Source: DASSLY01 sp035689185 (GTDB lineage Bacteria; Actinomycetota; Actinomycetes; Actinomycetales; Dermatophilaceae). Taken from it: DNA of 48,484 bases. The translations under genes and the position numbers were made by a program. Location of the stretch: the NCBI GenBank assembly GCA_035689185.1, contig DASSLY010000018.1, positions 1-48,484 of the forward strand, read 5' to 3'. Below, in pieces: positions 23,093 through 31,060 of this stretch. The notes beneath the pieces are model-generated. The model did not search any database. It saw nothing but the letters and a program-made list of their open reading frames with translations, and was not told the origin of the DNA. Numbering within the stretch: the stretch's first letter is position 1; the number at the start of each line of letters is the position of its first letter.

Positions 23093-23410
23093 TCAGCCGC
23101 GGCCCCGGGCCCAGCCGGGCCGGAAGCGGTCACGGCGGGCCCGTCGCGCCGCTATGGCCCGCAACCGGTCGCGTCGGCGTTGCGCACGCAGCCGCGCCGG
23201 GTCCGCGAACACGGCCAGCTCGCCGGCGGAGCTCACCGGCTCCTGCAGCCGCTCCACCTGCCCGGCGAGGGCGTCCGCGCGCTGCTGGGCGATCTGCAGC
23301 TCGGCGCCGAACTGCCTCAGCCGGCCCCACAGCCCCCAGCCGCGCACGGCCAGGTAGCCCGCCGATGCCAGCAGCAGCACCACCCAGATGACCAACCAGC
23401 GCCAGAACAC
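23093..23410 (-). CDS. Small single-pass membrane protein with coiled coil
   Basis: A 105-residue frame: one N-terminal membrane helix (WLVIWVVLLLASAGYLAV), a predicted coiled coil (LRQFGAELQIAQQRADALAG, then QVERLQEP) and a strongly basic C-terminus rich in Arg. It lies between pafC and tatA, 9 bp after the pafC stop, so it is probably co-transcribed with pafBC. Similar small membrane proteins are common at this position in actinomycetes. Function unknown. Confidence 0.65.
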   Translation of the reverse strand: MFWRWLVIWVVLLLASAGYLAVRGWGLWGRLRQFGAELQIAQQRADALAGQVERLQEPVSSAGELAVFADPARLRAQRRRDRLRAIAARRARRDRFRPGWARGRG

Positions 23411-23419
23411 CGTCCGACC

Positions 23420-24400
23420 CTAGCCCTCGTACCGCGCCAGCGCCGCCACCGCGCCGCGGACCACCTCCTGCGCGAGGGCCTCCGGCTCCAGCACGGTGGC
23501 CCCTCCCCCTAGGCGCCAGACCAGCCGGCGCACCCAGGCCGTGTCCGGGGTCCGCAGCACCACCTCCTGGCTGCCGTCGGGCAGCCGCAGCAGGGACTCG
23601 ACCGGGTAGTAGTCGCTGACCCAGGTCGACCCCCGGCGCAGCAGCAGCCGGACCCCGATGTCGTCCTCCGCCGGGCGGTACAGGCCGCTTCCCAGGTCCC
23701 GGGGGGCCGCGTCCGGCGGCGGCGTGCCGTCCCGGTCCAGCACGGTGAGCCGGTCGATCCGGTCGAACCGGAACAGCCGGGTCGCCTGCGCCCGGTGGCA
23801 CCAGCCTTCGAGGTACCACTGGCCGTCCAGGTTCACCACCCGCATCGGGTCGACGTCGCGCTCGGTCGCCTCGTCCCGGCCCGGCACCAGGTAGGACAGG
23901 TGCACCCGTCGGTGGCCGACCAGCGCACGCTGGGCCATCGTCAGCATGTCCTGCCCGGTGTACCCGTCCAGGGCGTACTGGATGCGGGCGCTGGCGTCGG
24001 CCCGGCTGCCGGTGGCCTGCTCCAGCTTGGTCAGCGCCCGGGCTATCGCCTCGTGCCCGGCCAGCTCGGGGACGGCGGCCAGGGCGCGGAGCCCGACGAT
24101 GAGCGCGAGGGCCTCGTCCACGCCCAGCCGCAACGGCCGGGCGATGGTGTCGGCGTTGCCGAGGTAGACCCTGCCGTCCTCCCAGTCCGCCTCGATCAGG
24201 TCGTCCGGCAGGTGCCCGGGTGTGCCGCATACGAACAGCAGCTGCAGGTCCGCCTCGACCTGGGCCGGTGAGACGCCGAACTCCCGGGCCGCCTCGCCGA
24301 TGTCGACTCCCTGCCGGTTGAGCAGCCACGGCACCATGGCCAGCAGCCGGGTCAGCCGCGACGTGGCCGACTCCATCCCGGGCGCAGACTTCGCGCTCAC
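23420..24400 (-). CDS. pafC: PafC, WYL-domain transcriptional regulator
   Basis: A 326-residue protein with an N-terminal winged helix (TSRLTRLLAMVPWLLNRQGV, then IGEAAREFGVSPAQVEADLQ), a central WYL domain (VHLSYLVPGR, NLDGQWYLEGWCHRAQATRL) and a C-terminal WCX extension. With PafB it activates the SOS-independent DNA-damage regulon in mycobacteria. GTG 24400 overlaps the pafB stop (GTGA), which implies translational coupling and a PafB-PafC complex. It does not directly need the proteasome despite its name. Confidence 0.88.
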   Translation of the reverse strand: MSAKSAPGMESATSRLTRLLAMVPWLLNRQGVDIGEAAREFGVSPAQVEADLQLLFVCGTPGHLPDDLIEADWEDGRVYLGNADTIARPLRLGVDEALALIVGLRALAAVPELAGHEAIARALTKLEQATGSRADASARIQYALDGYTGQDMLTMAQRALVGHRRVHLSYLVPGRDEATERDVDPMRVVNLDGQWYLEGWCHRAQATRLFRFDRIDRLTVLDRDGTPPPDAAPRDLGSGLYRPAEDDIGVRLLLRRGSTWVSDYYPVESLLRLPDGSQEVVLRTPDTAWVRRLVWRLGGGATVLEPEALAQEVVRGAVAALARYEG

Positions 24401-25386
24401 CCCGCCGCCGGCCCCTTCTGCGCGGCGCCGCGCAACCTGGCCGTCACGGCGTCCCGCAGCGCCGGCGGAGCGAGCACGACCGCGTCCGGCCCGAACCCGG
24501 CCACCTCGTCGGCGATGTACTCCGGCTCGGCGAACAGCACCTCCAGCCGGGTCCAGCCCGGCTCGGCCGCCTCGACCGTGACCGCCCGGCGGCGCAGCGT
24601 GTGCCCTGCGCCGTCGCGGACCAGCAGGGTCGCCGGCGTCGGCTCCCCGGGCGGCATCATGGTGCGGATCATCTGCCGGGGCTGGTGGCCCGGCGGCACG
24701 GCATACGAGCCGGCGGCCCCGACCGGCCGCACCCGCCCCTCGACCCGGCTCAGCCGGAAGACCCGCGCGTCGTCGCGGTCGACGTCGAAGCCGGTGAGGT
24801 ACCACCGGCCGCGCCAGGACGCCAGCCCCCACGGCCGCACGTGGCGCACCGCGACCTGGCCGGTGCTGGACGCTCGATAGCTGAACTGGATCGGCTGCAG
24901 GGCCTGCACCGCGGCCCGGACCGCCTCGAACGCGGGCTCCACGGTCTGCACCCGCGGCTCCAGTCCGGCCAGGGCGGTCTCGTCCCGAACCACGCCCGCG
25001 GCCTCCAGCTTGCGCAGCGCGAGGGCGGCCGGCCCGGCCAGGCTGGCCGAGGACCAGACCCGGCTGGCCAGGGCGAGGGCGGCCATCTCCTGCGGAGCGA
25101 ACGCGATCTCGGGCAGGGCATACTCACGGCGGTCGATCCGGTAGCCCGGTTCGTCGTCGAACACCGGGTCCAGCGGCTCGGTCACCAGGGGGATACCGAG
25201 CGCGCGCAGCTCGTCCTTGTCCCGCTCGAACATCCGGTCGAACGCCTCGGTCGTGCTCGCAGCGGCGTACTGCGGCACGGCGTCCCGGATGCGCGACTTG
25301 GCCAGCGGCCGCCGGGTGTAGAGCAGCGCGATCACCAGGTTCAGCAGCCGCTCGGTCTTGGCGGCGGCCGCGGTCGGCGCGCTCAC
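24397..25386 (-). CDS. pafB: PafB, WYL-domain transcriptional regulator
   Basis: A 329-residue homologue of PafC. It has an HTH segment (KTERLLNLVIALLYTRRPLA, KSRIRDAVPQY), a WYL domain (IQFSYRASS, SWRGRWYLTGFDVDRDDARV) and a C-terminal WCX domain. Start is GTG 25386, preceded by TAGCGT ending 6 nt upstream; no ribosome-binding site is seen. The gene is divergent from the DUF3866 gene across 40 bases. Like PafC it is expected to switch on DNA repair genes after damage, probably by sensing single-stranded nucleic acid through WYL. Confidence 0.88.
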   Translation of the reverse strand: MSAPTAAAAKTERLLNLVIALLYTRRPLAKSRIRDAVPQYAAASTTEAFDRMFERDKDELRALGIPLVTEPLDPVFDDEPGYRIDRREYALPEIAFAPQEMAALALASRVWSSASLAGPAALALRKLEAAGVVRDETALAGLEPRVQTVEPAFEAVRAAVQALQPIQFSYRASSTGQVAVRHVRPWGLASWRGRWYLTGFDVDRDDARVFRLSRVEGRVRPVGAAGSYAVPPGHQPRQMIRTMMPPGEPTPATLLVRDGAGHTLRRRAVTVEAAEPGWTRLEVLFAEPEYIADEVAGFGPDAVVLAPPALRDAVTARLRGAAQKGPAAG

Positions 25387-25392
25387 GGTGCG

Positions 25393-25420
25393 ACGCTACC
25401 CGACCGGTGCCCCGTAGGGT
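25393..25420. promoter_or_regulatory. Divergent leaderless -10 elements for pafB and the DUF3866 gene
   Basis: On the minus strand TAGCGT (25398-25393) ends 6 nt before the pafB GTG. On the plus strand TAGGGT (25415-25420) ends 6 nt before the DUF3866 GTG. Only 16 bases separate the two hexamers, so the -35 region of each must overlap the other's promoter. Confidence 0.6.
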
Positions 25421-25426
25421 TCCAGC

Positions 25427-26527
25427 GTGATCCAGTGGCGCGCGGGCACGGTCGTGCGCGAACGCGCAGCCTGGTCGGGCGCGGTCGAGTATGCCGTGCA
25501 GGTCGCCGATACCGAGGTCCGGGCGCTGGCCTACCCCGAGCTGGTCGGCCTGCCGCAGCCGGGCGACCGGGTGCTGCTCAACGTCAGCGCGCTGGCCCGG
25601 GGCCTGGGCACCGGCGGCCTGGCCATGGTGGTCGCGGTCCCGGACCGGTTGCCGCCCGACCCGGCGCCCGGCCCCGGGCACCTGGTCAAGGCGCGGTACA
25701 CCCCGCAGCAGGCCATGGTGCTGGGGGTCGACGAGCAGGACTCGCCGCACCACCCGGTGCTGGCCGAGGCCGACGACCTGGCCCGGATGCCGGTCGTCGT
25801 GGCGGACCTGCACTCGGCCGTGCCGGCGGTGCTGGCCGGGCTGCGGGACGCGCTGCCGGAGGCGCGGGTGGCGTACGTGATGACCGACGGCGCCGCGCTG
25901 CCGCTGGGGTTCTCCCGCACGGTGGCGGGGCTGCGCGAGGCCGGCTGGCTGGCCGCGGCGGTCACGGTCGGCCAGTCCTTCGGCGGCGACCTGGAGGCGG
26001 TCAACGTGCACACGGGGCTGCTGGCCGCCCGGCTGGTCGTCCGGGCCGACGTGGCCGTGGTGGCCCAGGGGCCGGGCAACCTCGGCACGGGGACGAGGTG
26101 GGGGTTCTCCGGGACCTCCGCGGGCGAGGCGGTCAACGCCGCGGTGACCCTAGGCGGCCGGGCGGTGGCCTCGCTTCGGGTCTCCCAGGCCGATCCGCGG
26201 CAGCGGCACCGAGGTGTGTCCCACCACAGCCGAACGGCCTACGCGCGGGTGGCGCTCGTGCCGGCGGACCTGCCGGTGCCGGTGCTTCCCGGCCCCATCG
26301 GGGCCCTGGTCCGGCGGCAGGCGGAGGAGGTGGCGGCGGCCAGCGGCGGCCGGCTCACGGCATACCAGGTCGAGGTCGAGGGGCTGCTGGACGCGTTGGC
26401 GGCGAGCCCGGTCCGGCTGTCGACCATGGGTCGCGGCCTGGCCGAGGACCCGGCCGCGTTCCTGGCCGCCGCCGTGGCCGGCAGGCACGCCGCCCGGCTG
26501 CTCTCCAGCGGGCGTGGAGGCCCATAA
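25427..26527 (+). CDS. DUF3866-family protein
   Basis: A 366-residue protein of the DUF3866 family. It contains an N-terminal beta-rich segment (MIQWRAGTVV, VGLPQPGDRVLLNVSALARG), the core HLVKARYTPQQAMVLGVDEQ, VVADLHSAVPA and DVAVVAQGPGNLGTGTRWGF, and GVSHHSRTAYARVALVPAD near the end. It has no signal peptide; the glycine-rich GPGNLGTGT loop suggests phosphate or nucleotide binding. The gene is usually found near pafBC or tatA in actinomycetes; its role is unknown. GTG 25427 has a TANNNT box 6 nt upstream. Confidence 0.85.
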   Translation: MIQWRAGTVVRERAAWSGAVEYAVQVADTEVRALAYPELVGLPQPGDRVLLNVSALARGLGTGGLAMVVAVPDRLPPDPAPGPGHLVKARYTPQQAMVLGVDEQDSPHHPVLAEADDLARMPVVVADLHSAVPAVLAGLRDALPEARVAYVMTDGAALPLGFSRTVAGLREAGWLAAAVTVGQSFGGDLEAVNVHTGLLAARLVVRADVAVVAQGPGNLGTGTRWGFSGTSAGEAVNAAVTLGGRAVASLRVSQADPRQRHRGVSHHSRTAYARVALVPADLPVPVLPGPIGALVRRQAEEVAAASGGRLTAYQVEVEGLLDALAASPVRLSTMGRGLAEDPAAFLAAAVAGRHAARLLSSGRGGP

Positions 26528-26528
26528 G

Positions 26529-26568
26529 CGCAAACTCCCCTCTCGAAGTTGCGAGAAGGGAGTTTGCG
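26529..26568. terminator. Bidirectional intrinsic terminator
   Basis: Arms CGCAAACTCCCCTCTCG (26529-26545) and CGAGAAGGGAGTTTGCG (26552-26568) pair over 17 positions with one mismatch around a 6-nt loop. It lies between the convergent DUF3866 and secreted-protein genes, so it serves both. It is the strongest terminator-like hairpin I see in the window. Confidence 0.8.
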
Positions 26569-26578
26569 TTGGGTTCGG

Positions 26579-27082
26579 TCAGAAGCAGTTGATCTTGATC
26601 GGCTTCGTCTTGAACAGGGTGGCGCCGAAGCCGTTCAGGTAGAAGCCCTGCCAGACCACTCGGTACGAGGCCCCGTCCGCGGCGTGGGTGGCGCTCCAGT
26701 CCCGGGTGAACGAGAAGTTGCGGAAGTCGTTCGGGAACTTCGCCGACTTGACCACCGCCTTCGCGGTGATGTTCACCCAGTTCAGGCCGTTGAAGCGCTG
26801 CTCGACAGCCGTCTGCTTGAACTGCTGGACGCCGGAGCGACCGTTCTCCTGAGTCTTGGCCGTGAACGTGATCGCGTTGGAGAAGCACTGCGCGTTCGTG
26901 ATGCTGAAGCTGACGGACGCCGCCGGCGCCACGTTGCTGGGCGCGGCCACCGCGCTGGTGCCAAGCTGCCCTCGCGGGCTGGTGATCGAGGACCGGGACT
27001 CCGCGGCCGATGCGGGCAGGGCGGTCGTGACGACAGCGAGGGCAGCCGCTGCAGCGCCCACGGCGGCAATGCGAATCTTCAT
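26579..27082 (-). CDS. Small secreted protein of unknown function
   Basis: A 167-residue protein with a clear Sec signal peptide (MKIRIAAVGAAAAALAVVTT, cleavage after ASA at about residue 27). The mature part is Ser/Thr/Asn-rich and beta-like (VSFSITNAQCFSNAITFTAK, WVNITAKAVV, YRVVWQGFYLNGFG). Two Cys (in AQCF and the terminal NCF) could form one disulfide. AGGAGC precedes the ATG. Its Asn/Phe/Lys content is higher than that of neighbours. I recognise no family; it is probably an extracellular protein. The 270 bases upstream to the FKBP gene show no other gene. Confidence 0.7.
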   Translation of the reverse strand: MKIRIAAVGAAAAALAVVTTALPASAAESRSSITSPRGQLGTSAVAAPSNVAPAASVSFSITNAQCFSNAITFTAKTQENGRSGVQQFKQTAVEQRFNGLNWVNITAKAVVKSAKFPNDFRNFSFTRDWSATHAADGASYRVVWQGFYLNGFGATLFKTKPIKINCF

Positions 27083-27352
27083 CGATGCTCCTTTGCTGGT
27101 GGGGCTGGCTCAAGGCCAGACGACCAGCATTTTATGGGGGCGCGGACGGCTTGCCTAGAGGATATTTGCGGCGATTCCTCCGCGCGCTCGAAAACGTCTG
27201 GGCGGAATGTCTGTCATGAGCAAATGCCGCGCAAACAGCGGGCTAATGTGCTCTTGCCGGCTGGTGTCGCCAGGTGGTAGTGGGCATCGCAAAACCGGCA
27301 AACCGCCCGCCGCCGGACAAGCCGAGCTGCTCAAACCGGTGCCAGCGAGGTG

Positions 27353-27739
27353 TCAGCGGACGGCGACGAGGTCGACCACGAAGATGAGCGTCTCGCCAGG
27401 TTTGATCGCCGACCCGGCGCCGCGGTTGCCATAGGCCAGTGAGGCGGGGATGACCAGCTTGCGCCGGCCACCCTCCTTCATCCCGACGATCCCCTTGTCC
27501 CACCCTTGGATCACCTGGCCGGCGCCGAGCTTGAAGTCCAGCGGAGCGCCGCGGTTCCAGGAGGAGTCGAACTCCTCCCCGGTCGAGTAGGCCACCCCGA
27601 CGTAGTGCGCGCTCACCGTCTTGCCGGCGCTGGCCTCGGCGCCGTCGCCGACGGTGATGTCTTCGACCTCGAGCCCGACCGGCGCCTCGGTGCCGGGGAA
27701 GTCGATCTCGGGCTTGGTGGTGGCGGGGTCGAACGGCAT
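27353..27739 (-). CDS. FKBP-type peptidyl-prolyl isomerase
   Basis: A 128-residue single-domain FKBP: VEDITVGDGAEASAGKTVSA, HYVGVAYSTGEEFDSSW, QVIQGWDKGIVGMKEGGRRK, LVIPASLAYGNRG and ETLIFVVDLVAV. All segments of the active-site cleft (YVG, FDSS, VIQGWD, AYG, FVVDL) are present. There is no export signal, so it is cytoplasmic. It follows the FKBP lipoprotein gene by 56 bp, and both are downstream of pafA, a common arrangement. It catalyses cis-trans proline isomerisation during folding. Confidence 0.92.
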   Translation of the reverse strand: MPFDPATTKPEIDFPGTEAPVGLEVEDITVGDGAEASAGKTVSAHYVGVAYSTGEEFDSSWNRGAPLDFKLGAGQVIQGWDKGIVGMKEGGRRKLVIPASLAYGNRGAGSAIKPGETLIFVVDLVAVR

Positions 27740-27795
27740 GGTGGCTCCAGGTTGTCTAGACGGTGTTGTGACGGTGTGGTCAGGGCGGGGGCAGG

Positions 27796-28785
27796 TCAGC
27801 TGGCGGCGAGGAGGTCGACGACGAACACCAGCGTGTCGGTGCCGGTGATGCCGGCGTTCGGCTGCCCGGCGCTGCCGTAGCCGTCGCCGGGCGGGACGAC
27901 GAGCAGCAGCCGGCTGCCGACGGGCCGACCAACCAGCGCCTTGTCCCAGCCCTTGATCACCTGGCCGACGCCGATCGGGAACTGGGCCCAGCCGTTGGCG
28001 GTGGTGGCCGAGGAGTCGAACTGCCTGCCGTCCTTCCAGATGACCCCGGTGTAGGCGACCCGTAGCGTCTGGCCGGCCACCACCTTGGCCCCCTTGCCGT
28101 TGACCAGCGGCTGCACGACCAGAGCCTTGGGCGGGTCCGCCTTCGGGACGGTGATCTTCGCGGGAGTCTTGGGGTCCTTGCCGGGCACGACCGTGGGCAG
28201 ACCGGCCTTGGGCGCGACCGGGTCGCCTTGAGCGCTGGTCAGCGGGGTGGTGGCGGTGACGATGTCGACGAGGAAGAGGACCGTGTCCGTGGCGCCGACC
28301 CCGATCTGGCTGTTCCCGGCGTCACCGAACGCCTCCTTCGGCGGCACCGCCACCAGCACCCGGGAGCCGACCTGCTGACCGAGCAGCCCCTTGCGCAGCC
28401 CCGGCAGCAGCTTGCCGTCGGCCAGGTCCAGGCCGGCCTTGGCCTTGCCGAAGCTGCTCTCGATCTGCTTGCCGTCCTTGCCGTTGACGATGAGGTAGTT
28501 CACTGTCAACGCGAGCTTGTCGGTGAGCATGGCCCCCGTGCCCCGGGTGACCAGCTTGGTCGTGGTCTCCGAGACGGTCAGCGGCTTGCTCGGCAGGTCC
28601 AGCGTGGGCGCCGCCGCCGTGCCCTTGATCAGCACCTTGTCCAAGGCGGTCCGTGACGCTGCCGACGCTGCCGACGCAGCCGACGCCGATGCCTTCGCGT
28701 CGGAGCCGGAGGAGCTGGCACAGCCGCCGGCCACGAGTGCCAGGCTCAGGGCGGCGCCGATCAGGGCGGGGCGGGCAGGACGCAC
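27796..28785 (-). CDS. Lipoprotein with two FKBP domains
   Basis: A 329-residue protein with a lipoprotein signal (LIGAALSLALVAGGC, lipid on Cys22), a Ser/Ala linker and two tandem FKBP domains. The first (about residues 60-170) is degenerate: VNYLIVNGKDGKQIESSF, LLPGLRKGLLGQQVGS. The second (about 210-329) is canonical: RVAYTGVIWKDGRQFDSS, VIKGWDKALVGRPVG, LVFVVDLLA. It would sit on the outer face of the membrane and help fold exported proteins. It lies between pafA and the cytoplasmic FKBP gene. Confidence 0.85.
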   Translation of the reverse strand: MRPARPALIGAALSLALVAGGCASSSGSDAKASASAASAASAASRTALDKVLIKGTAAAPTLDLPSKPLTVSETTTKLVTRGTGAMLTDKLALTVNYLIVNGKDGKQIESSFGKAKAGLDLADGKLLPGLRKGLLGQQVGSRVLVAVPPKEAFGDAGNSQIGVGATDTVLFLVDIVTATTPLTSAQGDPVAPKAGLPTVVPGKDPKTPAKITVPKADPPKALVVQPLVNGKGAKVVAGQTLRVAYTGVIWKDGRQFDSSATTANGWAQFPIGVGQVIKGWDKALVGRPVGSRLLLVVPPGDGYGSAGQPNAGITGTDTLVFVVDLLAAS

Positions 28786-28901
28786 GGGTGTAGGCCTCTG
28801 GTTCGTGAACGGTTGAGGATCAGTTCAAGGTCAGCGCACCGCGATGGCGGTGCCGGAAGCAGCCCACACCATAACCCGGGGTGCTGAGAGCCTCGGCCGG
28901 C

Positions 28902-30263
28902 TCACATGCTCTCGATCAACCGTTCCACCCGGGCGTCGGTGGCCGCGAACGGGTCCTTGCACAGCACCGTGCGCTGCGCCTGGTCGTTGAGCTTGAGATG
29001 CACCCAGTCGACCGTGAAGTCGCGCCGGTGATCCTGGGCGGCCTTGATGAAGTCCCCCCGCAGCTTGGCCCGGGTGCTCTGCGGCGGCCGGGTCTTCGCC
29101 TCGAAGATCTCCACGTCCGAGCACACCCGTGCCGCCTGGCCGTGCCGCTGCAACAGGTAGAACAGGCCCCGCTGCCGGTGGATGTCGTGGTAGGCAAGGT
29201 CGATCTGGGAGATCCGCGGGGACGACAGCGACAAGTCGTGCTTCGCGGCATACCGGGTTATGAGGTGGTACTTGATGACCCAGTCGATCTCGGTGGCGAT
29301 GGCGTCCAGCCGCTCGGTCTCGATGGCCCGCAGGGTACGGGCCCACAGGTCCAGTACCTGCTTGTGCATCGGGTCGGACAGGCCGAAGCGGTCGGCGAAG
29401 GTGGCAGCCCGCTCGAAGTACTCGGTCTGGATCTGCAGTGCGGACAGCTCACGGCCGTTGGCCAGCCGGACCGCGCGGCGCCCGGTCATGTCGTGGCTGA
29501 TCTCCCGGATCGCGCGAATCGGGTTCTCCAGGGTCATGTCCCGCAGCACCACGCCGGCCTCGATCATCCGCAGCACCAAGTCGGCCGACCCCACCTTGAG
29601 CATCGTGGTGGTCTCGGACATGTTCGAGTCCCCGACGATGACGTGAAGCCGCCGGTACTTCTCGGCGTCGGAGTGCGGCTCGTCCCTGGTGTTGATGATC
29701 GGCCGGGACCGGGTGGTGGCGCTGGACACGCCCTCCCAGATGTGGTCCGCGCGCTGGCTGACGCAGTACGTGGCGCCGCGGCTGCTGGTGACCACCTTGC
29801 CCGCGCCGCAGGTGATCTGCCGGCTCACCAGGAACGGGATGAGCACGTCGGACAGCTTCTGGAACTCCCCGGCCCGGCCCACCAGGTAGTTCTCGTGGCA
29901 GCCGTAGGAGTTGCCGGCGGAGTCGGTGTTGTTCTTGAAGACGTAGATCTCTCCGGCGATGCCCTCGTCGACGATCCGCTGCTGTGCGTCGGCCACCAGC
30001 CCCTCGACGATCCGCTCCCCCGCCTTGTCGTGGGTCACCAACTGGCGCACGTCGTCGCACTCCGGGGTGGCGTACTCGGGGTGGCTGCCCACGTCGAGGT
30101 AGAGCCGGGACCCGTTGGACAGGAACACGTTCGAGCTCCGGCCCCAGGACACCACCTTGCGGAACAAGTACCTGGCCACCTCGTCCGGGGTGAGCCGGCG
30201 CTGCCCGTCGAACGTGCAGGTCACGCCGTACTCGTTCTCGATCCCGAAGATCCTGCGGTCCAC
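28902..30263 (-). CDS. pafA: Pup-protein ligase PafA
   Basis: A 453-residue carboxylate-amine ligase that joins the C-terminal Glu of Pup to lysines of target proteins using ATP. It has the glutamine-synthetase-like opening DRRIFGIENEYGVTCTF (the Glu residues bind Mg-ATP), YLDVGSHPEYATPECD, VFKNNTDSAGNSYGCHENYL and IINTRDEPHSDAEKYRRLHV. Homologues begin at the second of two adjacent GTG codons (30263), and TACAGT ends 6 nt before that codon, supporting a leaderless start. It is separated from the other proteasome genes by the ApbE operon and a repeat field. The 116 bases after the stop, to the FKBP gene, hold no gene. Confidence 0.95.
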   Translation of the reverse strand: MDRRIFGIENEYGVTCTFDGQRRLTPDEVARYLFRKVVSWGRSSNVFLSNGSRLYLDVGSHPEYATPECDDVRQLVTHDKAGERIVEGLVADAQQRIVDEGIAGEIYVFKNNTDSAGNSYGCHENYLVGRAGEFQKLSDVLIPFLVSRQITCGAGKVVTSSRGATYCVSQRADHIWEGVSSATTRSRPIINTRDEPHSDAEKYRRLHVIVGDSNMSETTTMLKVGSADLVLRMIEAGVVLRDMTLENPIRAIREISHDMTGRRAVRLANGRELSALQIQTEYFERAATFADRFGLSDPMHKQVLDLWARTLRAIETERLDAIATEIDWVIKYHLITRYAAKHDLSLSSPRISQIDLAYHDIHRQRGLFYLLQRHGQAARVCSDVEIFEAKTRPPQSTRAKLRGDFIKAAQDHRRDFTVDWVHLKLNDQAQRTVLCKDPFAATDARVERLIESM

Positions 30264-30269
30264 CACCCA

Positions 30270-30275
30270 ACTGTA
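30270..30275 (-). promoter_or_regulatory. Predicted -10 element, leaderless pafA transcript
   Basis: TACAGT (minus strand) ends exactly 6 nt before GTG 30263, the start supported by homology. No ribosome-binding site is present. Confidence 0.55.
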
Positions 30276-30328
30276 TGCCGGGTCGTCGGCTGGGGTTCGT
30301 GAAGTTCCTAGCGCTGGGCGGCTCAGCC

Positions 30329-30485
30329 GGTGCCGCCACCACGCCTGCCGGGCGGGTCACCCGCTGCCGCCACCACGCCTGCCGGGCGGCCGGCGCGTGG
30401 CGCCACCATGCCTGCCGGCGGGTCACCCGCTGCCGCCATTACGCCTGCCGGGCGGCCGGCGTGTGGCGCCACCATGCCTCCCGGG
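30329..30485. repeat. 66-bp tandem repeat, 2.4 copies
   Basis: The unit starting GGGTCACCCGCTGCCGCCA occurs at 30354-30419 and 30420-30485, with a partial copy from 30329. Each unit is built of two diverged halves sharing CGCCACCATGCCTGCCGG-type sequence. It lies upstream of pafA. No reading frame through it looks like a known protein. Confidence 0.85.
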
Positions 30486-30556
30486 CGGCCTGCGCCTGCC
30501 ATACCCGCGGCACCGGTGCGCATCAGGTGCAGCCGCTCACCGACCCCCCACCCTCG

Positions 30557-30627
30557 GACCGGACACCTCGAAAGTCCCGTCTTACGGCGTATGCCGCTCC
30601 CAAACGGGACTTGCGGGGTGTCCGGTC
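30557..30627. other. 71-nt two-step inverted repeat (hairpin or cruciform element)
   Basis: GACCGGACACC (30557-30567) pairs with GGTGTCCGGTC (30617-30627), and AAGTCCCGT (30572-30580) pairs with ACGGGACTT (30604-30612), with short internal loops. The 23-nt apex contains a further GGCGTATGCC palindrome. Such symmetry fits a MITE/REP-type element or a structured RNA. Its right arm overlaps the first 220-bp repeat. Confidence 0.75.
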
Positions 30628-31060
30628 GTGCGGTGGGGAGGGCGGGGCGTCCGGTCGTGCGGTGGGGAGGGCGGGGCGTCGGGTCGCGACAGGGGGACGA
30701 CCTCGGTCGAGCACCGTGCCGCAACCCTCGTCGTTGCCGTTCCGGCAGAAGCCGTCGACGTCGGCGATGCGCTTGCTTCAGGCACACCATTGGGTCATCA
30801 GGCGCACCCCCGGGGATGCGCCTCTTGACCCGCTGGTGCGTCCGGTCGTGCGGTGGGGAGGGCGGGGCGTCCAGTCGTGCGGTGGGGAGGGCGGGGCGTC
30901 AGGTCGCGACAGGGAGACGACCTCGGGGTCGAGCACCGTGCCGCCCCCTCGGCGTTGCCGTTCGGGCAGAAGCGGTCGACGTTGGCGATGCGCTGCCTCA
31001 GGCACACCATTGGGTCATCAGGCGCACCCCCGGGGATGCGCCTCTTGACCCGCCAGTGCG
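30621..31060. repeat. 220-bp tandem duplication with an internal 29-bp repeat
   Basis: Units 30621-30840 and 30841-31060 are offset by exactly 220 bp at both ends. Each begins with two 29-bp copies of TCCGGTCGTGCGGTGGGGAG plus GGCGGGGCG. Each also contains a CATTGGGTCATCAGGCGCAC segment that folds into a 40-nt hairpin at 30792-30831 and 31012-31051: GGGTCA/TGACCC outer and AGGCGCA/TGCGCCT inner stems. The hairpins are identical in both units. Confidence 0.88.
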
